This document shows positions 34,997 through 44,078 of a DNA stretch of 64,000 nt, piece by piece. The DNA comes from Acidobacteriota bacterium (GTDB lineage Bacteria > Acidobacteriota > Thermoanaerobaculia > Multivoradales > JAGPDF01). The notes under the pieces are model-generated. The model had not been told where the DNA came from. It made no database searches and saw nothing but the letters and a program-made list of their open reading frames with translations. Positions within the stretch are counted from its first letter, which is position 1; each line of letters opens with the position of its first letter. A program made the translations under genes and the position numbers. Where the stretch lies: the NCBI GenBank assembly GCA_014584695.1, contig JACTMI010000020.1, forward strand, positions 186,001-250,000, written 5' to 3'.

Positions 34997-36484
34997 TCAG
35001 CCCCGCCGGGAATGCTCTGCAAGAGTTGCCTGCCGCTCTGTCGCCTCTCGCGGGAGTGCGAAGAAGCGACGGTGGGTGGTCGCGATGCTGAGAATCACCG
35101 TCACTGGAACCCAGTCGAACACCGTGGCGAAGCGGAGGTTGTCCGCCAGCGCCTCAGCGTGGAGCAGCACAGTTCCGGCATACCCGGCGAGTAACCAGCC
35201 CGTGAGGGAAGGACAGGCAAGATCGGGATCGCCTCGGCGGTGCAGAAGCCACAAGACCGTCGCCAGCAGCAATAGGGCCAAGATCCCGGGCCGAACCCAG
35301 GTGGTGTAGAAATGAATTGCAAGCTGGAGCACAGCGATGACCTTCGGGTCCGCTCGGACATTGCTCGGGGTGAGGAAGCGGCTCGCAACCCTCCTCGAGT
35401 GGACCAGGCGGTCCTCCGGCTCGAGCAGGTGCGATAGCCACATCACGGCGTCGCCTTCTCCGCGCGCCGGCCAAGCGCCGAGAAAGGTCGCGGCGGTGCG
35501 AATCTGAGCACGCCGGAGTCGACCTGCCTGCTCTCCTCGGGCGCGAGCCAGAGCATCACTGGCTCTGCGCTCGCCTTCGGCGGAACCGAGAGCTACCAGC
35601 TCCCAAAAAACGACGTGCGCCGGATCGCGTGCGAACCGCTCGGGATGTGAGACGGCTCCCGGCAGGAGACCTGCGGGGTCGATCAGCCCCGCCTCGATCG
35701 CGTAGATCAGACGCATCTTCGCTGGCGAGGCGAAGACCGTGGCGGAATCGAGGTATCGAAGGTTGCGGAGAATCCATGGGGTCAGCAACGCTGCCAGGCC
35801 TACTACGAAGAGCATCGCTGCTGTCAACCACCTGAGCGACGAGGCTGAGCTTCGGAGGCGCCGTAGAAGAGCTGTGAGCACAGCGAGAAGCACCGAGGCG
35901 AGGAGAACGAGGCCATTGAGCCTGGTCAGGATGACGCCCCCGGCCAACAATCCGACGAGAAGGCCCATAGCCGCCGAGTCTGGAGAGTGAAGCCAGCGCG
36001 AGGCGATCCACACGACGATGAGGAGGCCCATGAGTGCGAACGTCTCGCTCATGATGGCGTGCTCGTTCGTCAGGTAGAGCGGATTGAGACCGACGAAAAG
36101 ACCGAGCACCGCAGCAGCGAGGGTGGAGCGGGTTAGGCCCATGGCGAAGATGTAGGCCACTGCAGTGGAGATCAGGCCGAGAACTGCCTGGGCGACCAGC
36201 AGTGCGGTCGCGCCGCCGCCGCCGACCAGCTTGGTAGTACAGAGGAATGCAGGGTAGCCGGGCAGGCGAAGCACGCCGAGTTGCGGCTCAGCGAACGAGG
36301 CGGAGCGCAGCATCCAGTCGGCGATCCGCAGGTACGACCGGGAGTCGAGCGTCCAGAGTTCCGGGAGGGAGACAAGCAGGCCGAGCCGCACGGCAAGAGA
36401 CAAGCCGAGCACGGCAGCCAGAACTCCCCAGGGCGAACGTACCCTCGATCGCTCTCGGTTGTGGCCTGTTTGGGCAGAGAGCAC
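34997..36484 (-). CDS. GT39-like integral membrane glycosyltransferase
   Basis: The product has 495 residues from a GTG. It is strongly hydrophobic, with about ten predicted membrane segments. The first loop contains ELWTLDSRSYLRIADWML and then LRLPGYPAFLCTTKL, the R-x-PGYP-type motif that marks PMT-like (GT39) proteins. NPLYLTNEHAIMSETFALM is another family block. About 90 soluble residues lie between later segments (SHPERFARDPAHVVFWELVA). It should use a polyprenyl-phosphate sugar donor on the periplasmic side. Genes on both sides are 7 and 14 bases away, so it is in one transcript with them. Acceptor unknown. Confidence 0.82.
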   Translation of the reverse strand: MLSAQTGHNRERSRVRSPWGVLAAVLGLSLAVRLGLLVSLPELWTLDSRSYLRIADWMLRSASFAEPQLGVLRLPGYPAFLCTTKLVGGGGATALLVAQAVLGLISTAVAYIFAMGLTRSTLAAAVLGLFVGLNPLYLTNEHAIMSETFALMGLLIVVWIASRWLHSPDSAAMGLLVGLLAGGVILTRLNGLVLLASVLLAVLTALLRRLRSSASSLRWLTAAMLFVVGLAALLTPWILRNLRYLDSATVFASPAKMRLIYAIEAGLIDPAGLLPGAVSHPERFARDPAHVVFWELVALGSAEGERRASDALARARGEQAGRLRRAQIRTAATFLGAWPARGEGDAVMWLSHLLEPEDRLVHSRRVASRFLTPSNVRADPKVIAVLQLAIHFYTTWVRPGILALLLLATVLWLLHRRGDPDLACPSLTGWLLAGYAGTVLLHAEALADNLRFATVFDWVPVTVILSIATTHRRFFALPREATERQATLAEHSRRG

Positions 36485-36498
36485 GGCGAGCTGGGCGA

Positions 36499-38061
36499 CT
36501 AGTGAGATGCCTCGTGCCCCTGGGAGCCCTGTCGTGTCGACTCGTCAGTAGGAGCAAGTGGTCTGCTCTCGAGGGATGCAGTACGGCTTTTCCAATCGCG
36601 CCAGCGAACTGACTGGCGCAGCGCGCCCTGCGCGATGAGCCTTGCGTGAAGGGCTTCGCTCCTTGAGACGGCTGCATCGGCCCGACTAGAGGAGAGTTCA
36701 AGCGACAGGATCTCGAGCAAGGCGCGGTCGACCTCGCGCTGGTGCTGCCAGATTGGGCTCAGGAGCCGCAGCATCGCGCGGCGCCAACGGCTTTCTTGCC
36801 GAATCAGGCGCGCGGGTCCTTGCTCCACGCCTATCGCGAGCCGCTCGAGCTTGGTGCGGATTCCTTCTTCGAGGCAACGAGGACTTCGCGCAAGGGTAGC
36901 GGAAGTCGACTCTGACGGCTCTAGATTAGGCTGGAGAGTTAGCCCGCGCGCCATCCTGATTGCTGCGAGCCGCGCTGCAACCTGATGAGAACGAGCCTCC
37001 GGAGTGTGGCCTTCGAGAATGGCTGCCCGAGCACGTCGACCGAGGGCTGCAGCGACGTCGGCATGGCTGAGGACGTGGCGAAGCGCCGAAGCGGCTGCAG
37101 CAACGTCGGGCTCGGCCCAGGTGCCCCCATAGGGCCCGGCGCCTTGCTGTATGGCCACACGCGTCCAGGGAACCAGCAGCGCGGTCTGATCGTCCATGAA
37201 GTCGAGATTGCCGGAGTAGCCGGTCGCGACCACTGGCTTGCCCGCGAGCATCGCCTCGGCGAGCATCAAGCCGAAGCCTTCAGCACGGTGCAACGAAAGG
37301 TAGACATCGCAAGCCGAGATGAGTCCGGCTTGTTGTCCCCTTGTCAGGTACCCGTCGAGCAGAGTGATGTCGGACCTGCCCTCGACCGCAGCGGCAAGGC
37401 GAGAGCCCAGTTCGGGATGCCGCTCGCCGTTGACGCTCTTGATCAGGAGCCTCGCTGGCCCTGGTTCGGGAAAGGCGGAGCGAAAGGCGGCAATTGCCCC
37501 CAGTGGGTTCTTCCGGTCGAACACGCTGTCGTAGTCGAATGCGACGAGGATGCGGGGCGAGGGGGGGAGCGACCAGGACGCAGGTAGCGGCTCCGGAACC
37601 GGTGGGTCGACTGCCGGCGGCATGGCGAGGACGGGGCGGTCGGGGACTTTGCGAGCGATGGCCGCGGCGGAGTGGCGACTGTTGGCCCAGATCTCGTCGA
37701 CCAGCGCGGCGCTCGCGGCCATCTCATCGGGGAACTCCTCGACCTCCCAGGCCCAGTAGCCGATCGAGTACCGGCCTTCGCGAATGTCGGGATGCTCGGA
37801 GAAGAGCCTTGGCGTCTCGTCTGCATTGACGAAGAGCAGGTTGAGGTCGTAGAGAAGGAATGGCGAGTCCTCGTGGTCGAGCGCGTGGGCTTGGCGGCTA
37901 AGCGTGCGCATGAAAGTGCGGCGGGCATAGGGGATTCCAGCCGCATCCAGGCTCGCAGCCAAGGTGCGCGCGTGCTCGCCGACACCACTCTCGGCGCGGA
38001 AGTAACCGACCAAGTTTGCTCCGTCGAGGTCGGGCCGGAGTACGAAGAGGGAGCTGTTCAC
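36499..38061 (-). CDS. GT4-family glycosyltransferase with coiled-coil C-terminal tail
   Basis: The product has 520 residues from a GTG. The N-terminal half shows NLVGYFRAESGVGEHARTLA, a known opening for rhamnosyl/mannosyl-type GT4 enzymes, then YWAWEVEEFPDEMA. The donor half carries ILVAFDYDSVFDRKNPLGA, LLDGYLTRGQQAGLISACDV and HRAEGFGLMLAEAMLAGKPV, with the E-x7-E pair. After about 390 the chain becomes a basic helical tail with coiled-coil spacing (EVDRALLEILSLELSSSRAD). This tail recalls the stand-alone 114-residue protein at 22703. Base composition begins to rise again toward its 5' end. Confidence 0.85.
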   Translation of the reverse strand: MNSSLFVLRPDLDGANLVGYFRAESGVGEHARTLAASLDAAGIPYARRTFMRTLSRQAHALDHEDSPFLLYDLNLLFVNADETPRLFSEHPDIREGRYSIGYWAWEVEEFPDEMAASAALVDEIWANSRHSAAAIARKVPDRPVLAMPPAVDPPVPEPLPASWSLPPSPRILVAFDYDSVFDRKNPLGAIAAFRSAFPEPGPARLLIKSVNGERHPELGSRLAAAVEGRSDITLLDGYLTRGQQAGLISACDVYLSLHRAEGFGLMLAEAMLAGKPVVATGYSGNLDFMDDQTALLVPWTRVAIQQGAGPYGGTWAEPDVAAAASALRHVLSHADVAAALGRRARAAILEGHTPEARSHQVAARLAAIRMARGLTLQPNLEPSESTSATLARSPRCLEEGIRTKLERLAIGVEQGPARLIRQESRWRRAMLRLLSPIWQHQREVDRALLEILSLELSSSRADAAVSRSEALHARLIAQGALRQSVRWRDWKSRTASLESRPLAPTDESTRQGSQGHEASH

Positions 38062-38093
38062 GCCGTGGCTACCATCCTACGCTAACGTGGCGA

Positions 38094-39422
38094 CTAGCTC
38101 TCCGTGCCGGGTGATGCCTGAGCATAGATCTCGAGGTGGGCAGCTGTTGCCGTCTTGGGAAGCGAGATCCGAGCCGCACCAGTTGGCGCATCGACCGCTC
38201 CCGAGAGAACCTGCTCAAGGCTCCAGTCGAGCAGATTGGTTGCGATTCGCGCCGCCCCCGCCACCCTCTCCCCCAGCGCCCCCATCCCGCTCGTCAGCAC
38301 CGGGACGCCGGCGGCCAGGCAGGCGTCGAGGGCGAGGCAGTGGGTTTCGGGGAAGCGGGACGGCAGGACCGCCAGGTCGACGCTGTGCTCGACCAGGCGG
38401 CGGGGGAGGGTGGGCGCGCGATAGTAGCCGTGGACTCGGAGGCCGGCGCGGCGGGCGTCGAGCAGCAGGCCGGGGTCGCCGCCGCCGAGGACTGAGAAAC
38501 GGACATTCGGGCTCCGGGCCGCCGCCGAGCGTGCGGCGGCGATGAAATCGGGCAGCCCTTTGCGCACCGAGGCTTGGCCGACGAAAGCGACGTGGCGCGG
38601 GGGGCTGGCGACCGTGCGCGGGTGGCAGGGCAGGAAAGTGAGCGCCGGCGGCAGGATCTCCTCGCGCGCGGGCCGAGCCTCGGGGAAGAGCTCGGCGTGG
38701 CGGCGGCGCGCGAAGTCCGACGGGTGGATGAGCGCGCGGCATGCCGACAGCAGCTCGGCGGCGGCACGGCGGCGCGGTGCCTGCGGCGGCGGCGCGACCG
38801 CACCGGCGGCGGTTCGGCAGGCGTGGCAGCGCGCCTCGTCCCGGCTGCCGCCGCAGTCTCGCGCGTGCGGTGCCTCGAGCAGGTCGACGCGCGTGCAGAA
38901 GAGCGCGAAGTCGTGGGTCGACAGCACCATCGGCGCGCAGCGGGCGAGCGCGGTCAGGCGTTCGAGGTCGAGCCCGCTCGCCTGTTCGAGATGCCAGAGC
39001 GGCGGCCGGCCGAGCCGGTGCGCGAGCGCGGCGAGGATGGCCGCCAGGGCCTCGGCGCGGTCGGCGTCCGTCACCAGCCGCTCGCCCGCGGCGGGAGCGC
39101 GCAGCGGCGCCGCGCCTGGCGAGTCGACGCGCAGCCACCAGCGCCCGTCGCGCAGCTCGGCCAGCGCCGTGGCGACTTCGCCTCGGGCGGCGGCGAGGCG
39201 CGCGGCCAGGGCCTGTTGGACGCCGCCGCGCCGGGCCTCGAGCGGCGCCGGCAGGACGTTGAGGACGACCGCGGCCGCCGCCCGGTCCAGGACCTCCTCC
39301 ACCCCCCGCAGCCGGTGGCGCGCCAACTCGCGGGCCTCCTCTCGCCGCTCGTGCCAGCGCTCGATCAGACCGCGCGCCCCTTCGGCGCGGGCGACGGCGA
39401 GCGCGACGCCGAGGCGGCTCAT
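38094..39422 (-). CDS. GT4-family glycosyltransferase with cysteine cluster
   Basis: The product has 442 residues. The ATG at 39422 overlaps the upstream stop as ATGA. The first 110 residues are an Arg/Ala-rich helical region of unclear role. The GT-B part shows LWHLEQASGLDLERLTALAR, then VLSTHDFALFCTRVDLLEA with four cysteines spaced C-x13-C-x8-C-x2-C. That arrangement is seen in a subgroup of GT4 enzymes and may hold a metal. The donor half has HVAFVGQASVRKGLPDFIA, FSVLGGGDPGLLLDA and LPSRFPETHCLALDACLAAG. In the last motif the usual second Glu of E-x7-E is replaced by Asp. It is coupled to the bifunctional transferase upstream. Confidence 0.82.
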   Translation of the reverse strand: MSRLGVALAVARAEGARGLIERWHERREEARELARHRLRGVEEVLDRAAAAVVLNVLPAPLEARRGGVQQALAARLAAARGEVATALAELRDGRWWLRVDSPGAAPLRAPAAGERLVTDADRAEALAAILAALAHRLGRPPLWHLEQASGLDLERLTALARCAPMVLSTHDFALFCTRVDLLEAPHARDCGGSRDEARCHACRTAAGAVAPPPQAPRRRAAAELLSACRALIHPSDFARRRHAELFPEARPAREEILPPALTFLPCHPRTVASPPRHVAFVGQASVRKGLPDFIAAARSAAARSPNVRFSVLGGGDPGLLLDARRAGLRVHGYYRAPTLPRRLVEHSVDLAVLPSRFPETHCLALDACLAAGVPVLTSGMGALGERVAGAARIATNLLDWSLEQVLSGAVDAPTGAARISLPKTATAAHLEIYAQASPGTES

Positions 39423-41533
39423 CGACCCTCCCCGCCGCCGAGCACCTGGCGGTAGATGGCGTCGACCACCTCGACCTGGTCCTCGAAAGACGGCGGCGGC
39501 GCGATCGAGCGGCGCCAGGCGGTGAGAACCTCGGGCTGGGTGGCGATCTCGCGCAGCTGGCGGGCGAACGCCGGAACGTCCTCGGGATCGAACCGCCCGC
39601 CGCCGCCCGCGGCGAGCCGCTCGACGAGAGCGCCGCGGCCGGCGGCCAGCACCGGCGTCCCGGCCGCCAGTGCCTCGACGACGGCGAAGCCGTAGGACTC
39701 GAGGCCGAGCGAGGGCGCCACCAGCAGATCCAGGGCGCCGAGGAGCCGTTCGCGCTCCTCCTCGCCGAAGGGCGGGTGGAAGGTCACCTCCAGCCCGCGC
39801 GACAGGGCCTCGATCTCCTGGCTGTAGGCCGGATCGCCGCCGCCGCTGCCGCCCCAGACGTCGAGATGGATGGCGGTCGTGGCGGGCAGGTCGCGCAGCG
39901 CCGCGAGCAGCACGTGCAGCCCCTTGTGCGGCAGCAGCGAGCCGACGAATCCGAGGCGGAGCGCCGCGCCCGCGGCCGGCTCGGAGCGCGGCGCCCGCTC
40001 GCCCGGAGCCGCGACGCCGTAGTCCAGGACGTGAACGGGCACGGCCGGATCGAGGATGCCGGCGGCGGCCAGGTCGTCGACCACCGCGCGGGAGCCGGCG
40101 ATGTAGGCGGCGGCGCCCGCGAGCGCGCGCCGGGCGAGGCGGCGGCGGAGGCGGTAGAGCGCGGCGCTCCAGAGCCGGCCCGGAATCAGGCGGGTCATCG
40201 GCAGGCAACGGGCGCAGCGCCCCGGCCGCGGCCCGGGACAGAGCTGCCGGCCGGCGTCGAGCCGGTTGGCGCGGGCGCAGAGGAACCACCAATCCTGGAG
40301 CTGGACGACGCGCGGCAGGTGCCGCGCGCGCGCCGCCTCGGGCAGGTCGAGCGCGAAGCCGGCGAGATGATGGAAGTGGACCAGCTGCGCCCCGCTCTCG
40401 TCGAGCAAGCGGCCGAGCTCGCGCCGGAAGCGGCGCTCGCGCAGGGCGTTGCGCGACAGCGGGTCGCGCTGGCGGAAGTCGTTGGCGAGCAGGCGGACGC
40501 GGACGCCGTGGTCCTCGTGCTCGAGCGCCGCGGCCAGCGGCCGCCGCTCTCCGGGGTAACGGGCGAGCACGGCGACCTCGTGCCGCTCGGCCTGGAGCCG
40601 CGCCAGGCGCGCGGCGTACCACTCGGTGCCGGCCTGGCTCCAGGGCGGCCAGCCGTGGACGACGTGGACGATGCGCAGCGGCCGCGCGGCGGCCGGCGCC
40701 GGGCGGCTCGGCCGCAGCTCGCGCAGGATCGCCTCGCGCACCGGTCGCAGCGGATCGGCGGCCAGGAAGGTCGAGAGCTGGCGGCGCCAACCGCGGTGAC
40801 GGCGCTCGAGCCGCCGCTGGGCCCGTCGCTCGCGTCGCCGCTTTTCGGCGCCGAAGCTCGCGCCGCCCCGGTGGAAGACGAAGGTCGCGTCGTCGATCAG
40901 GTGCCGGAAGCCGAGCGCCGCGGCGCGCAGGCACCAGTCGACCTCCTCGCCGTAGCCGAGCTCGAAGGCCTCGACGTCGAGCCCGCCGGCGGCCTCGAGC
41001 GCTTCGCGCCGGACCAGCATGCAGAAGCCCACCCCCGTCGGCACCTCGGGGTAACTCCGGGCGGAGACCCGCTCGACCAGCGCGTCGAAGGCCTCGAGGT
41101 CGAGCCCCGAGGGCAACGTGTTCTCCTCGAGCCAGCGCGGCACGGAGGCGATCGTGCCGTGGTTGGTGAGGGGGGTCACCGAGGCGACGCGCGGGCGCGA
41201 CGCCGCGGCGGCGCGCAGCCGGCCGAGCCACCCCGCCGGCACCTCGACGTCGCTGTTGAGCCAGACCAGATCGCCGCCGGCGCTCTCCCGCTCCGCCCGG
41301 CGCAGCGCGGCGGCGAACCCGGCGCGCTCGGGGAGACGGACGACCCGCGCCTCGGGGAAGCGGCCCGGAACCCCCCGCGCCAGGCTCTCGACCTCCTCGG
41401 GCTGCGGCCCGTCGAGCGCCAGGACCAGGCGGCAGAGCGCTCCCGGCGGGCGCTCCAGGCTGAGCAGCAGCCGCGCCAGCTCCGCGGCGGCCCCGTGAAC
41501 GGGCACCAGGAGATCGACCGGGAGGACGCTCAT
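39419..41533 (-). CDS. Bifunctional GT2-GT4 glycosyltransferase
   Basis: The product has 704 residues. Residues 1-240 are GT2: VDLLVPVHGAAAELARLLLS, DLVWLNSDVEVPAGWL with the D-x-D-like site, PTGVGFCMLVRREALEAAGG and YGEEVDWCLRAAALGF. A basic segment (EKRRRERRAQRRLERRHRGW) links to GT4 from about 285: RIVHVVHGWPPWSQAGTEWY, a cysteine cluster C-x12-C-x7-C-x2-C after QLQDWWFLC, LRLGFVGSLLPHKGLHVLLA, and APSLGLESYGFAVVEALAAG. It shares domain order with the 23076 protein but the cysteine cluster with the 38094 protein. It is the first gene of the minus-strand series and is divergent from groES. Confidence 0.88.
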   Translation of the reverse strand: MSVLPVDLLVPVHGAAAELARLLLSLERPPGALCRLVLALDGPQPEEVESLARGVPGRFPEARVVRLPERAGFAAALRRAERESAGGDLVWLNSDVEVPAGWLGRLRAAAASRPRVASVTPLTNHGTIASVPRWLEENTLPSGLDLEAFDALVERVSARSYPEVPTGVGFCMLVRREALEAAGGLDVEAFELGYGEEVDWCLRAAALGFRHLIDDATFVFHRGGASFGAEKRRRERRAQRRLERRHRGWRRQLSTFLAADPLRPVREAILRELRPSRPAPAAARPLRIVHVVHGWPPWSQAGTEWYAARLARLQAERHEVAVLARYPGERRPLAAALEHEDHGVRVRLLANDFRQRDPLSRNALRERRFRRELGRLLDESGAQLVHFHHLAGFALDLPEAARARHLPRVVQLQDWWFLCARANRLDAGRQLCPGPRPGRCARCLPMTRLIPGRLWSAALYRLRRRLARRALAGAAAYIAGSRAVVDDLAAAGILDPAVPVHVLDYGVAAPGERAPRSEPAAGAALRLGFVGSLLPHKGLHVLLAALRDLPATTAIHLDVWGGSGGGDPAYSQEIEALSRGLEVTFHPPFGEEERERLLGALDLLVAPSLGLESYGFAVVEALAAGTPVLAAGRGALVERLAAGGGGRFDPEDVPAFARQLREIATQPEVLTAWRRSIAPPPSFEDQVEVVDAIYRQVLGGGEGR

Positions 41534-41691
41534 CCCGGGGATGCGGGGCCAGAACCGAGTCGCGGGTGCCTCACCGCGCTGGATTGTATGGCCGCCGAGG
41601 CGGGCTCGGTTCGGGCCCGAGACGCGCCGTCGGGGGCCCCCGTAGGAATTTTTTTTTAGCGTTGGACACTAAGAAACGGTACCCGAGGGGG

Positions 41692-41720
41692 TTGACAGCC
41701 CCGAAATCGGTGCCTAAAGT
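41692..41720 (+). promoter_or_regulatory. Sigma70-type promoter of groES-groEL
   Basis: A perfect -35 box TTGACA (41692-41697) is followed by a 17-base spacer and a -10 box TAAAGT (41715-41720). The predicted start of transcription falls inside the CIRCE operator just downstream. A run of nine T residues at about 41648-41656 lies further up and stands out in this GC-rich DNA. Confidence 0.75.
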
Positions 41721-41721
41721 A

Positions 41722-41748
41722 TTAGCAGTCACCGGCGGTGAGTGCTAA
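41722..41748 (+). promoter_or_regulatory. CIRCE operator (HrcA binding site)
   Basis: TTAGCAGTC, nine spacer bases, then GAGTGCTAA. The consensus is TTAGCACTC-N9-GAGTGCTAA, so only one base in the left arm differs. It begins 1 base after the -10 box, where a bound HrcA repressor would block transcription until heat or misfolded protein draws GroEL away. No hrcA gene is in the window. Confidence 0.9.
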
Positions 41749-41816
41749 TTCCGTCGCCGGGAAGTCCGGACCAACCCCTATCCGAGTCGCTGCCAAGACT
41801 CCAAGGAGGACGCAAC

Positions 41817-42107
41817 GTGAACATCCGTCCGCTGCACGACCGCGTGGTGGTCAAGCGCATCGAGACCCAGGAGCAGATCCGGGGCGGCATCATCATCCCC
41901 GACACCGCCAAGGAAAAGCCGCAGGAGGCCGAGGTGGTCGCGGTCGGCCCGGGCAAGGTCAACGACGAGGGCAAGCGCTCGCCGATGGACGTCAAGGCCG
42001 GCGATCGCATCCTGATCGGCAAGTACTCCGGCTCCGAGATCAAGCTCGAGGACCAGGAGTACGTGATCGTGCGCGAGGACGAGATCCTCGCCGTGATCGA
42101 GAAGTGA
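41817..42107 (+). CDS. groES: Co-chaperonin GroES
   Basis: The product has 96 residues. The start is the GTG at 41817, because a perfect AAGGAGG lies 7 bases upstream and the protein then begins [15 protein letters not shown], as in all family members. The mobile loop appears as [20 protein letters not shown] and the core ends [11 protein letters not shown]...[16 protein letters not shown]. Seven subunits cap the GroEL ring and close the folding chamber. The gene is under the promoter and CIRCE site immediately upstream and is followed after 77 bases by groEL. Confidence 0.97.
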   Translation: MNIRPLHDRVVVKRIETQEQIRGGIIIPDTAKEKPQEAEVVAVGPGKVNDEGKRSPMDVKAGDRILIGKYSGSEIKLEDQEYVIVREDEILAVIEK

Positions 42108-42121
42108 GCCGCGAGCCCTAG

Positions 42122-43825
<1,704 letters not shown>

Positions 43826-43867
43826 GACACAGCGAGGGCGCCGACCGGCGCCGCGCGTTTCGATACC

Positions 43868-43905
43868 GGGCCGGTGGGGCAACCCGCCGGCCCGTTCTTC
43901 GTTCG
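43868..43905 (+). terminator. Terminator after groEL
   Basis: The stem GGGCCGGTGGG pairs with CCCGCCGGCCC (one T-G wobble) around a GCAA tetraloop. It is followed by GTTCTTCGTTCG, a T-rich tail for this genome. It lies 43 bases past the groEL stop and is the best intrinsic terminator in the window. Confidence 0.75.
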
Positions 43906-44078
43906 CACCGGCAAGGACGGCTCCGGCTCCGATAGTCTCGCGGCCGGAATGGACCTCTTTGCCGAGCTCGAGGAGCTCGACGCGTGAGCGCCGCCGCGGC
44001 GCTCGGAGGGGTCCATTGCGGGTTACACCCTCCTGAAGTAGCCTCCGAAGGTTGGATCACCCGACCCAGGAGGCCCCG

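Noticed and set aside
41630-41657. GGGGGCCCCC palindrome before a T9 run, like an intrinsic terminator on the plus strand
   Set aside because: The stem has no proper loop, several bases separate it from the T run, and no plus-strand gene lies upstream to be ended.
43949-43987. A 12-codon frame (MDLFAELEELDA) between groEL and the subtilase, followed by a GTGA-like junction
   Set aside because: Too short to support as a gene. It might be the stump of a deleted gene, but nothing after it is recognisable.
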